Assembly: GCA_001939945.1 (NCBI GenBank)
Contig: MOEB01000029.1
Span: forward strand, 1 to 54,638
Reading direction: 5' to 3'
DNA length: 54,638 nt
Origin: Aerophototrophica crusticola
Lineage (GTDB): Bacteria > Pseudomonadota > Alphaproteobacteria > Azospirillales > Azospirillaceae
Shown here: positions 32,351-41,200 of the stretch, piece by piece
Position numbering within the stretch: position 1 is the first letter of the stretch
Layout of the letters: each line of letters starts with the position of its first letter
Program-made: the position numbers and the translations under genes
Notes under the pieces: generated by a model
Seen by the model: the letters and a program-made list of their open reading frames with translations, nothing else
The model's database searches: none
Told to the model about the DNA's origin: nothing

Positions 32351-33424
32351 ATGAGCAGCGGATTGGACGGCGTCGTCGCCGCGGAGACGGTGATGAGCCA
32401 TGTGGACGGGCAGGCGGGGCGGCTGGTGCTGCGTGGCTTGCCGGTGGAGCTGGCGGCGGAAAGCCTGGAGTTCGAGGGGGCGCTGGCCCTGCTGTGGCGC
32501 GGGTTCGAGCCCCTGGCCGATGACGCCGCAAGCCTTCGGCAGGCGTTGGGGCAGGCGCGCGCGCGGGCCTTCGCGCTGGTGCCGAAGCTGCTGCCGGCAG
32601 CGGCGGGCCTGCCGCCCATCGAGGGGCTGCGGCTGATGCTGGCCGGCCTGGGCGACGGGGAGGAGGGGTCCCAGCCCCTGCTGGCCGTGGCGGCCGTGCC
32701 GGTGTTCCTGGCCGCCCTGGACCGGCAGCGGCGGGGCTTGGCGCCCGTGGCCCCGACCCCGGGCCTGGGGCACGCCGCGGACTTCCTGGCCATGCGGGCG
32801 GGGGAGGTGCCGGAGCCCCTGCGGGCCAAGGCGTTGGACGCCTATCTGGTGACGGTCAGCGACCATGGGCTGAATGCCAGCACCTTCGCGGCGCGGGTGG
32901 TGGCGTCGACGCGGGCGGGGGTGTTCTCATCGATCGTCGCGGCGCTGTGCGCGCTGAAGGGGCCGCTGCATGGCGGTGCGCCGGGGCCGGTGCTGGACAT
33001 GCTGGACGCCATCGGCAGCGCCGACCGGGCCGCTGCCTGGATCGACGGGGAGCTGGCGGCGGGGCGGCGGCTGATGGGCTTCGGCCACCGCATCTACACG
33101 GTGCGCGACCCGCGGGCGGAGGTGCTGAAGGGGGTCGTGAGGGGGCTCGACAACGGCCGGATCCGGCTGGCGGAGCAGGTGGAGGCCGCGGCCCTGGCGG
33201 CGCTGGCGCGCCACAAGCCGGGACGCAAGCTGGAGACGAACGTGGAGTTCTATACCGCCCTGCTGCTGGACGCGGTGGGCCTGCCGCGCGACCTGTTCAC
33301 GCCGGTCTTTGCCGTGGGCCGGGTGGCGGGCTGGACGGCCCATGTGCTGGAGCAGGAGGCGACCGGCCGGTTGCTGCGCCCGCAGTCCCGCTATGTGGGG
33401 CCGCCCGTGCCGGACGCTGCCTGA
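32351..33424 (+). CDS. Citrate synthase family protein (citrate/2-methylcitrate synthase-like)
   Basis: A 357-residue citrate synthase homologue of the short type I form. Active-site regions are visible: VSDHGLNASTFAARVVAST near 174-192 (first His), MGFGHRIYTVRDPRAEVLKG near 238 (second His and substrate Arg) and ETNVEFYTALLLDAVGLPRD near 295, where the acidic residue is Glu rather than the common Asp. The end, FTPVFAVGRVAGWTAHVLEQ and RLLRPQSRYVGP, is typical. Expected reaction: condensation of acetyl-CoA or propionyl-CoA with oxaloacetate. The ATG at 32351 has GGAGG 5 bp upstream. The divergent HTH paralogue is a likely regulator. Whether this is the main citrate synthase or an accessory enzyme cannot be decided here; the type II hexameric enzyme usually serves the TCA cycle in these bacteria. 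Confidence 0.85.
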   Translation: MSSGLDGVVAAETVMSHVDGQAGRLVLRGLPVELAAESLEFEGALALLWRGFEPLADDAASLRQALGQARARAFALVPKLLPAAAGLPPIEGLRLMLAGLGDGEEGSQPLLAVAAVPVFLAALDRQRRGLAPVAPTPGLGHAADFLAMRAGEVPEPLRAKALDAYLVTVSDHGLNASTFAARVVASTRAGVFSSIVAALCALKGPLHGGAPGPVLDMLDAIGSADRAAAWIDGELAAGRRLMGFGHRIYTVRDPRAEVLKGVVRGLDNGRIRLAEQVEAAALAALARHKPGRKLETNVEFYTALLLDAVGLPRDLFTPVFAVGRVAGWTAHVLEQEATGRLLRPQSRYVGPPVPDAA

Positions 33425-33518
33425 GCCTGGGGTGGGGGGAAGGGCCTAGGCCGGCCTCTCCCATCCGGTTCACCAGCAAATCACTTGCTTCCCAAAAGTC
33501 GTAGCCGTTAGCCTCCCT

Positions 33519-33538
33519 GTCCTATTCACGCATAGGAC
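33519..33538. promoter_or_regulatory. Inverted repeat just upstream of the di-haem cytochrome gene
   Basis: GTCCTAT at 33519-33525 and ATAGGAC at 33532-33538 form a 7-bp inverted repeat around a 6-base centre, ending 11 bp before the ATG. It could be an operator or a small 5'-UTR stem covering the approach to the ribosome-binding site. Confidence 0.35.
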
Positions 33539-33549
33539 CGGGGGGTAGC

Positions 33550-35358
33550 ATGCGTCGCGAGGCGGGGTTGGTGGGGGCGGTGGCCCTGGTGGCGTTGCTG
33601 GTCGGGTGCGGGGGCGATCTGCCGGAGCGCCCGCCCATTGAGAGCGTGGAGTGGGCCGAGCAGGGCTGGACCGCGGAACAGCGCAGCCTGTACCACAACA
33701 CCGGGCAGGGCACGGTCATCGCCCCGGTGGACTTCTTCTTCGCGCTGGAGCGGCCCTTCAGCAAGGACAAGGTGTCCGACCCCGCCTACCTTTCCGCCCT
33801 GGGCTTCCTGACCGGGCCGGACACGGCCAAGGACCCTGGCAACCCCCACGGGCTGCCCGTCGGCTTCGCCGTGCTGGATGACAAGGGGCCGCCGGCCGGC
33901 AAGGGGCTCGGCCCCGTGGTGGGGTTGACCTGCGCCGCCTGCCATACCGGCCAGCTCACCTACCAGGGCAAGGCCTTCCGCATTGACGGCGGGGCCGCCG
34001 GCCACGACCTGACCGGCTTCTCCGAGAGCTTCGGCCTGACCCTGATCGAGACCTGGTACAACCCCTTCAAGTGGCGCCGATTCGCCAAGGAAGTGCTGAA
34101 GGAGAAGTATGAGGACGGGCAGGCGTACAAGACGCTGAAGGCCCGCTTCTACCCGCTGGTGGTCGCCGCCCGGCGGGTGGCCTGGTACAGCTTCACGACA
34201 GGCGCCTACCCGACCCATGAGGGCTTCACCCGCCTGGACGCGCTGGGCCGCATCGGCAACACCGTGTTCGGCGACGATCTGGTGGAGAAGGCCAACTACC
34301 GCGTGGCCGACGCGCCCGTGTCGTACCCGTACCTCTGGGACATCTGGCGGTTCGACTGGGTGCAGTACAACGGCAGCGTCCACCAGCCCATGGCCCGCAA
34401 CGTGGGCGAGGCGCTGGGCGTGCGTGCCCGCACCAACTTCATCGACGCGGAGGGCAAGCCGGTCGACCCCACGCCGGAGAAGCCGGGGTGGACCTACGGC
34501 CCGAACTTCGACACCTCCATCCCCGTGGAGAACCTGCACCGGATCGAGACGACCCTGTGGGACCTGACCGCGCCCAAGTGGCCGGCCCACATCTTCGGCG
34601 CGGTGGACCAGGCCAAGGCCGACAAGGGCAGGGAACTGTTCAAGGAGAATTGCGCCAAGTGCCACGGCGTCCGCCCCATCGAACAGGGGCCCGACGTGAA
34701 GGCGCAGTGGGCCGTGACCATGGTGCCGCTGAAGGTCATCGGCACCGACCCCACGGTGGCCACCAACTTCGCCAAGGAGAAGCTGGACCCCGTCAAGATG
34801 ACCGGCACCAAGGACCCCATCTCCCCGGCCGAGGGGCTGAAGGTGGTGACGGACGCGGTGAAGGGCCGGGCCTACGAGCTGGCCGGCCTTGACCCGGAGA
34901 AGCGGGCGGAGATGGACGGCTTCGGCCGGCCCAACCTGGTCCGAGCGCCCTGCGCCTACAAGGCCCGTCCCCTGGCCGGCGTCTGGGCCACGCCGCCCTA
35001 CCTGCACAACGGCGCCGTCGCCAACGTGTTCGAGCTGCTGGGCCCGGAGGGGGAGCGGCAGCCCTTCTGGCTGGGCAGCTTCGAGTATGACCCGAAGACC
35101 CTGGGCTATGTGAAGACCCCCATCAAGGGCGGCTTCAAGATGGATTTCAAGGAGGCCGGCAACGCCAACACCGGCCACCACTTCTCCGACACGCCCGGCC
35201 CAGGCGTCATCGGCCGCGCCCTGTCCCCGGACGAGCGCTACGCCATCATCGAGTACCTGAAGGCCCTGACCCCCGAGACCCAGGAGGTGCTGGAGCCCGT
35301 GAAGGCCGACTGGGGCGACAAGTACGCCTGCGAGGGGCAGGACGGTTGGTGGAAGTGA
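33550..35358 (+). CDS. Di-haem cytochrome c lipoprotein (RoxA / cytochrome c peroxidase-like)
   Basis: A 602-residue predicted periplasmic lipoprotein with two c-type haem sites, CAACH at 128-132 and CAKCH at 368-372. The N-terminus VALVALLVGCGG is a lipoprotein signal with Cys lipidation. The region RPLAGVWATPPYLHNGAVAN near 475-495 is typical of di-haem peroxidase-like proteins and RoxA-type rubber oxygenases; length and haem spacing fit the latter group better than the classical 330-residue CcpA. Expected role: periplasmic electron transfer, peroxide reduction or oxidative cleavage. The substrate is not readable. The ATG at 33550 follows a GGGGGG stretch. It stands alone, convergent with the carbonic anhydrase gene. 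Confidence 0.72.
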   Translation: MRREAGLVGAVALVALLVGCGGDLPERPPIESVEWAEQGWTAEQRSLYHNTGQGTVIAPVDFFFALERPFSKDKVSDPAYLSALGFLTGPDTAKDPGNPHGLPVGFAVLDDKGPPAGKGLGPVVGLTCAACHTGQLTYQGKAFRIDGGAAGHDLTGFSESFGLTLIETWYNPFKWRRFAKEVLKEKYEDGQAYKTLKARFYPLVVAARRVAWYSFTTGAYPTHEGFTRLDALGRIGNTVFGDDLVEKANYRVADAPVSYPYLWDIWRFDWVQYNGSVHQPMARNVGEALGVRARTNFIDAEGKPVDPTPEKPGWTYGPNFDTSIPVENLHRIETTLWDLTAPKWPAHIFGAVDQAKADKGRELFKENCAKCHGVRPIEQGPDVKAQWAVTMVPLKVIGTDPTVATNFAKEKLDPVKMTGTKDPISPAEGLKVVTDAVKGRAYELAGLDPEKRAEMDGFGRPNLVRAPCAYKARPLAGVWATPPYLHNGAVANVFELLGPEGERQPFWLGSFEYDPKTLGYVKTPIKGGFKMDFKEAGNANTGHHFSDTPGPGVIGRALSPDERYAIIEYLKALTPETQEVLEPVKADWGDKYACEGQDGWWK

Positions 35359-35367
35359 GGAACAGTG

Positions 35368-35532
35368 CCCTCTCCCTGGGGAGAGGGTGGCGCGATAAGC
35401 GCCGGGTGAGGGAGATGGGCGTGGGGAACCATGCAATCGGGACCGCCGGCCTGCTACCGTCTCCCTCACCCGCCCGCTGGCGTGGGCATCCCCGGATCAG
35501 GTCCGGGACAGTCTGTCTCCCCAAGGAGAGGG
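35368..35532. repeat. 165-bp composite inverted repeat between convergent genes
   Basis: The outer arms at 35368-35383 and 35517-35532 match as inverted copies with one mismatch; inner 12-base arms at 35404-35415 and 35460-35471 match perfectly. The left outer arm also forms its own 8-bp-arm hairpin (35368-35387). A third imperfect palindrome with CCCGGATC/GGTCCGGG lies near 35490-35507. The layout is that of a mobile REP/MITE-like intergenic element and may also end transcription on both strands. Confidence 0.65.
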
Positions 35533-35540
35533 ATCGGAGG

Positions 35541-36149
35541 TCACGCCACCGGCACGAACTTCTCCCCCTCAAGCCGGGCGAGCACGCCGCTGGCGATGCC
35601 GAAGTAGAAGCCCTCCAGGGCCAGTTGGCCGGACCCTACCGCGTCCTTGATCCAGGGGAAGGTCATCAGGTTGCGCAAGGACAGGCGCACCACCTGTTCC
35701 TCGCAGTGGGGCAGCAGGTCGCCGGGCTCCAGCCCCTCCGGAACGGCCTCCAGAACGGGCTTGGCCATCTCCATCCAGGGCTCGACGAAGTCCCGCGCCT
35801 CCCGCGGGGCGCCTTCCACCATGGCGCGGATGCCGCCGCACTGGGCGTGGCCCAGCACCACCAGCCGCGACACCTTCAGCACCCGCACGCCATATTCCAG
35901 GGCGGCGGAGGTGCCGTGGTAGCCATGGTCGGGGGAATAGGGGGGCACCAGCCCCGCCACGTTGCGCACGACGAACAGTTCCCCCGGCCCGGCGCCGAAC
36001 ACGGTGGCCGGGTCCACGCGGCTGTCGGAGCAGGCGATGACCATCGTTGACGGGTTCTGACCGCGCTCCGCCAGCTTCTGGTAGCGGCGGCGTTCCGCGG
36101 GCCAGGTCTCTTCACGGAAGCGGCGGTGGCCTTCCAGCAGCGGGTCCAT
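35541..36149 (-). CDS. Beta-class carbonic anhydrase
   Basis: A 202-residue beta-carbonic anhydrase, a zinc enzyme interconverting CO2 and bicarbonate. The zinc ligands and catalytic dyad are visible: VIACSDSRVDPATVF near 38-52 (Cys, Asp, Arg) and VLGHAQCGGIRAM near 98-110 (His, Cys). VVRNVAGLVPPY and GTSAALEYGVRVL lie between them, as in the family. No signal peptide is present, so it is cytosolic. The ATG at 36149 has AGGAG 6 bp upstream; the longer open frame reaching into the neighbouring gene is not needed. It lies downstream of the tetR-like gene on the same strand, separated by a hairpin terminator, so it is probably transcribed on its own. Confidence 0.93.
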   Translation of the reverse strand: MDPLLEGHRRFREETWPAERRRYQKLAERGQNPSTMVIACSDSRVDPATVFGAGPGELFVVRNVAGLVPPYSPDHGYHGTSAALEYGVRVLKVSRLVVLGHAQCGGIRAMVEGAPREARDFVEPWMEMAKPVLEAVPEGLEPGDLLPHCEEQVVRLSLRNLMTFPWIKDAVGSGQLALEGFYFGIASGVLARLEGEKFVPVA

Positions 36150-36210
36150 GGGCGTCTCCTGCCGACGGGTGGGGGCGTCCCCGGGATCGTTCCGTGGCAG
36201 GATTACGGAG

Positions 36211-36236
36211 AAAACCCTGTCACCCTCAAGGGTTTT
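36211..36236. terminator. Hairpin terminator downstream of the tetR-like gene
   Basis: AAAACCCT at 36211-36218 and AGGGTTTT at 36229-36236 form an 8-bp-arm stem with T runs on both strands. On the minus strand it lies after the tetR-like stop and ahead of the carbonic anhydrase gene, so it should limit read-through. Confidence 0.6.
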
Positions 36237-36289
36237 TGGCGTCGTGACCGAAGCTTGGCAGGGATGCTTTCGGGGATGTGGGGGTGCCC

Positions 36290-36973
36290 TCACCCCGCCT
36301 TGCGCAGCACGCCGTTCAGCTGCGCGTCGATCATGGCGGGGATCAGCTGGTCCACCGGACTCCAGTGGAAGGTGGGCATGGTGATCAGCAGGCTGACCAG
36401 GCCGTGGCCACTGGCCCAGATCACCTCCGCCATCAGATTGGGGTCCTCGCCCTTCAGGGTGCCGTCCTGGATCAGGGCCGATACCAGGTCGCGCAGGCCG
36501 GCGAAGGCCTTGGCCCCGTTCGCCCCCGGCGTGCCCTGCGGCATGTCCGCCCCGGTGCGGTGGTCGAAGGGCATGGGGATGGCCTGCTTCGTCATGAAGA
36601 TCAGCCGGTACTCGTCCGGGTGGGCCAGGCCGAAGCGCAGGTAGGCCTCCATCAGCCGCCGCAGCCGCTCCACCAGGGTGCCGCCGTCGTTGCGGATGGC
36701 CTCGAACCGCGCCACCAGCTTGCCGAAGGCCTTGTCGCAGATCTCCAGCAGGATGGCATCCTTGTCCGGAAAGTACAGGTAGAGCGCCGTGCTGGACACG
36801 CCGGCCTTGGCCGCGATCTTGCGGATGGTCGCGTGCTCGTACCCCTCCGCCACGAAGACGGAGCGGGCGGCGGCCAGGATCTCCTCCCGCCGCTCATGCC
36901 CCTCGCCCTTGCGCTTGCGGTAGGGCTTGGAGGCACCCGCCGCTTCCGCCGCCACCGGTCCATGACCGTCCAT
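36290..36973 (-). CDS. TetR/AcrR-family repressor of the adjacent RND pump
   Basis: A 227-residue transcription regulator. The N-terminal helix-turn-helix (about 27-75) shows RREEILAAARSVFVAEGYEH followed by TIRKIAAKAGVSSTALYLYF and PDKDAIL. The C-terminal part is helical, as in TetR ligand-binding domains with a TetR_C_33-like layout (EAYLRFGLAHPDEYRLIF). The ATG at 36973 has AAGGA about 6 bp upstream and is preferred to the ATG at 36991. It is divergent from the RND adaptor and pump genes; the 183-bp gap contains a palindrome overlapping a probable promoter. The usual arrangement is a local repressor released by a pump substrate. Confidence 0.88.
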   Translation of the reverse strand: MDGHGPVAAEAAGASKPYRKRKGEGHERREEILAAARSVFVAEGYEHATIRKIAAKAGVSSTALYLYFPDKDAILLEICDKAFGKLVARFEAIRNDGGTLVERLRRLMEAYLRFGLAHPDEYRLIFMTKQAIPMPFDHRTGADMPQGTPGANGAKAFAGLRDLVSALIQDGTLKGEDPNLMAEVIWASGHGLVSLLITMPTFHWSPVDQLIPAMIDAQLNGVLRKAG

Positions 36974-37063
36974 CGTGTTCCTTCTTCCCACCCGAACTTC
37001 CGCCCCCGCCGACCCGCGGCAAAAAGGCCGCTCCTGTGACGCCCGTCACAGCCGACAGTCGGC

Positions 37064-37107
37064 TTGACGCTAACCTGATCAATGATAACTTAAACGCTGA
37101 TAAGTTA
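37064..37107 (+). promoter_or_regulatory. RND-operon promoter with probable TetR operator
   Basis: TTGACG at 37064-37069 is a candidate -35 element; TAACTT at 37086-37091, 16 bp further on, is a candidate -10. TAACTTA (37086-37092) and TAAGTTA (37101-37107) are perfect 7-bp inverted arms around an 8-base centre, so the palindrome covers the -10 region. A repressor bound there would block the pump promoter. Confidence 0.5.
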
Positions 37108-37156
37108 CCAGCGCTCAGGCCCGCCGCGCCGCCGCGGCCCTTTCCAGGAGGATACC

Positions 37157-38299
37157 ATGACGGGTCCCCGCCCCCTGTCCAACGCTTTTCCGGCAATCCC
37201 GGCCCGGCCCCGCAACGGAACCCTAGCGCCCTGGCTGGCCCTGGGCCTGTCCGCCCTGGTGCTGGCGGGGTGCGATGCCTCTGCCGGGTCGCAGGCGGCC
37301 TCCGCGCCCCGGCCGGTGCAGGTTGTGAAGGTGGACCCTGCCGCGTCGGTGCTGGAGCGGTCCTATGTGGGCACGCTGCGGGCGCGGTTCGAGTCGCCGC
37401 TGGCCTTCCGGGTGGACGGCAAGCTGGCGACGCGGCAGGTGGACACGGGCGCGCGGGTGGCGAAGGGGCAGGTGCTGGCCACGCTGGACGACACGGACTA
37501 CCGCTTGGCGCTGGCCGCGGCGCAAGCCGAGGTGGCGGCCAACGCCGCCCGGCTGAAACAGGCCGCGGCGGATGAGGCGCGCAGCCGCGACTTGGCAGCC
37601 AAGGGCCATGTCAGCGCCGCGTCCTACGACCAGAAGCGCGCCGCGGCGGACGGCGCGCGGGAGGCGTTGCGGGCGGCGGAGCGGCAGCGGGACCTGGCGG
37701 CGAACCGGTTGGACTACACGGTGCTGCGGGCGGATGCGGACGGGGTGGTGACATCGGTGCTGGCCGACGCGGGCCGGGTGATGGAGGCGGGCACCCCCGT
37801 CGTCGCCTTGGCCCGGGCGGGGGAGGTGGAGGCGGTGGTGGCCATCCCCGAGGCGCGGCTGGGTGACCTGCGCGCCGCCACGGCCGAGGTCAGCCTGTGG
37901 GCCGACGGCGGCAAGCGCTTCCCCGTGACCCTGAGGGAGGTTTCGCCCGACGCGGACCCGGTCACCCGCAGCTACGCCGCCCGCTTCACCCTGCCGGCGG
38001 AGGCCTTGGCGCAGGCGGCCCTGGGCATGACGGCCACGGTGCACCTGGACCTGCCGGCCACGACGCGGGCGATCCGGCTGCCGCGCACGGCGGTGGTGGA
38101 TTTCGGCCAGGGCCCGCAGGTCTGGCGCGTGCCGGCGGCCGGCGGCAAGCCGGAGCCGGTGAAGGTCGCGGTGCGCGGCCATGTGGATGAGGCGGTGTTG
38201 GTGGAGGGGGCGCTGAACCCCGGCGACCTCATCGTCTCCCTCGGCGCGCACCGGCTGGACGCGGGTGAGGCGGTGCGGGTGCAGGAGGTGCGGTCATGA
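37157..38299 (+). CDS. RND efflux periplasmic adaptor (membrane fusion protein)
   Basis: A 380-residue adaptor linking the inner-membrane RND pump to an outer-membrane channel. The N-terminus LGLSALVLAGCDAS has a lipobox, so the protein is probably anchored by lipidated Cys. The domain order is the usual one: a lipoyl half-motif (FRVDGKLATRQVDTGARVAK), an alpha-helical hairpin (about 110-190, rich in Ala/Arg/Glu), the second lipoyl half (YTVLRADADGVVTSVLADAG), then a beta-barrel domain. The ATG at 37157 has AGGAGG 6 bp upstream. Its stop overlaps the pump gene as ATGA. No outer-membrane factor gene is adjacent, so a TolC-type channel encoded elsewhere must be used. Confidence 0.92.
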   Translation: MTGPRPLSNAFPAIPARPRNGTLAPWLALGLSALVLAGCDASAGSQAASAPRPVQVVKVDPAASVLERSYVGTLRARFESPLAFRVDGKLATRQVDTGARVAKGQVLATLDDTDYRLALAAAQAEVAANAARLKQAAADEARSRDLAAKGHVSAASYDQKRAAADGAREALRAAERQRDLAANRLDYTVLRADADGVVTSVLADAGRVMEAGTPVVALARAGEVEAVVAIPEARLGDLRAATAEVSLWADGGKRFPVTLREVSPDADPVTRSYAARFTLPAEALAQAALGMTATVHLDLPATTRAIRLPRTAVVDFGQGPQVWRVPAAGGKPEPVKVAVRGHVDEAVLVEGALNPGDLIVSLGAHRLDAGEAVRVQEVRS

Positions 38300-41200
38300 A
38301 CGGCACCGCCCCCCATGACGAGCCGAGCCGGTTCAACCTGTCCGCCTGGGCGGTCAGGCACCCGGCGCTGGTCCTGTTCCTGATCATCGCCCTGGCGGCG
38401 GGGGGGACCTGGTCCTACCTGCGCATGGGCCGGGCGGAGGACCCCAGCTTCACCATCAAGGCCCTGACCGTCACCGCCATCTGGCCCGGCGCCACGGCGC
38501 GGGAGATGCAGGAGCAGGTGGCCGACCGGCTGGAGGTCAAGCTGCTGGAGGTCCCCCACCAGGACAAGGTGGAGACCTATACCCGGCCCGGCTTCGTTGC
38601 CATCACCATGCAGCTGGAGGACAAGACCCCACCCAAGGAGGTGAAGGACCTGTTCTACCAGGTGCGCAAGAAGCTGGGCGACATCCGCCACACCCTGCCG
38701 GACGGCGTGCGTGGCCCCTTCGTGAATGATGAGTTCGGCGACGTCTATGCGGCCGTCTATGCCGTGACCGGCGACGGTATCCCCAACGCGGAGCTGGTGC
38801 GCCAGGCGGAATCCGTCCGCGGCCGGCTGCTGTCTGTGCCCAACGTGGACAAGGTGGATCTGCTGGGGGAGGAGCCGCAGCGGATCACCGTGGAGTTCAG
38901 CCACGCCAAGCTGGCCACCCTGGGCATCCCGCCCCAGGCCCTGTTCGACAGCCTGGGCAAGCAGAACGCCGTCACCCCCACCGGCAGCATCGACACCGCG
39001 TCGGAGAGAGTGGCTGTACGCGTAGACGGGTCGTTGGATGGGGCCGCGGCGGTGGAGGCCGTGCCCGTGGCTGCGAACGGGAAAGTCTTCAGGCTGGGGG
39101 ACATCGCCTCGGTCACCCGCGGCTATGCCGACCCGCCATCCTACCGCATCCGCCAGGACGGCCAGCCCGCCGTGATGCTGGCCGTGTCCATGACCAAGCG
39201 CGCCAACGGCCTGGCCCTGGGCGCCGACCTGGACAAGGCGGAGGCGGACATCGCCCGGCTGCTGCCCGTGGGCGTGGACCTCAAGCAGATCAGCGATCAG
39301 CCGGCCGTGATCGCGGAGGCGGTGGACAGCTTCCTGCTGAAGTTCGTGGCGGCCCTGGCTATCGTGCTGCTGGTCAGTTTCGCCAGCCTGGGCTGGCGCA
39401 CCGGCATCGTCGTCGCCCTGTCCGTGCCGCTGACCCTGGCCGCCACCTTCCTGGTGATGGACGCGGCGGGGATGGAGTTCGACCGCATCAGCTTAGGAGC
39501 CCTGATCCTGGCGCTGGGGCTTCTGGTGGACGACGCCATCATCGCCATCGAGATGATGGTGGTGAAGCTGGAGCAGGGCTGGGACAAGTTCCGCGCCGCC
39601 ACCTTCGCCTGGACCAGCACCGCCTTCCCCATGCTGACCGGCACGCTGCTGACCGTGGTGGGCTTCCTGCCCGTGGGTTTCGCCAACTCCACGGCCGGGG
39701 AGTATGCGGGCGGCATCTTCTGGGTCGTCGGCATCGCCCTGATGCTGTCCTGGGTGGTGGCGGTGGTCTTCACCCCGTACCTGGGCACCAAGCTGCTGCC
39801 CGACAGCATGGCCAAGCATGGCGCCGGCCACGGGCATGACGCCCTGTACGACACCCCCATGTACCGCAAGCTGCGCGCGGCCGTGGCCTGGTGCGTGGAG
39901 CACCGGAAGAAGGTGGTCATCGCCACGGCCCTGCTGTTCATCGTCTCCGTCGCCGGCATGGGCTTCGTCTCCAAGCAGTTCTTCCCCCAGTCCTCCCGCC
40001 CCGAGCTGCTGGTGGAGCTGAACCTGCGCGGCGGCGCCAGCTTCCAGGCCGCGGAGGAGGCGAGCCGCAAGGTGGAGAAGCTGCTGGAGGGCGATCCGGA
40101 CGTGCGCTGGCACACCACCTACATGGGCGCCGGCGGGCCCCGCTTCTTCCTGTCCCTGAACCCGGCCCTGCCCAACGACAGCTTCGCCATCACGGTGGTG
40201 ATGACCCAAGGGGCTGAGGCGCGGGAGCGGCTGCGCGCCCGGCTGGTGAAGGCCTTCGAGGAAGAGGCGATCCCCGAGGCCCGCGTGCGGGTGAAGCGGC
40301 TGGATTTCGGCCCGCCCGTGGCCTTCCCCGTGAGCTTCCGCATCATCGGCCCCGACGCGGCGGAGGCGCGGCGCGTGGCCGAGCAGGTGCGCGACGTGGT
40401 GCGGGCCAACCCCAACACCCATGGCGTCCACCTGAACTGGGGGGAGAAGGCGCCCACCGTGCGGCTGGTCGTGGACCAGGACCGGGCCCGGCTGCTGGGC
40501 CTCGCCCCCGCCGACATCGCCCAGGCCATGCAGACCCTGCTGTCCGGCGCCCCCATCACCCAGATCCGCGACGGGATCGAGTTGGTGGAGGTGGTGGCCC
40601 GGGCCGTCCCGGCGGAGCGGCTGAACCTCGCGGCCCTGGAGGATCTGACCATCCCCACCGCCTCCGGCCGCGCCATCCCCCTGTCCCAGGTGGCCACCCT
40701 GAAGTACGAGCAGGAGGAGCCCATCACCTGGCGCCGCAACCGCGAGCCGGTGGTGAGCGTCAATGCCGACATCGTGGACGGGGTGCAGGCCCCGGACGTG
40801 ACCAAGCAGATCCTACCCCTGCTGAAGCCCGTCATGGACAGCCTGCCCGCCGGCTACCGCATCGAGACGGCGGGGGCGGTGGAGGAGAGCGGCAAGGCCA
40901 ACGGCGCCCTCTATGCCGTGTTCCCCGTGATGATCTTGGTGATGCTGACCCTGCTGATGGTTCAGTTGCAGAGCTTCGGCAAGACCGCGCTGGTGTTCCT
41001 GACAGCCCCCCTGGGGCTGGTGGGGGCGGTGGCGGCGCTGCTGCTGACCAACAGCCCGTTCGGCTTCGTGGCCCTGCTGGGGCTGATTGCCCTGGCCGGC
41101 ATGATCATGCGCAACACCCTGATCCTGGTGGACCAGATCGACGTGGACCTGGCCGCCGGCGCCAGCCTGCGGGAGGCCATCGTGGAGTCCACCGTGCGCC

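Noticed and set aside
31070-32866. Longer version of the HTH citrate-synthase-like protein with about 200 extra N-terminal residues
   Set aside because: The extra part runs antisense to the second citrate synthase gene and is low-complexity; the ATG at 32257 leads directly into the HTH domain.
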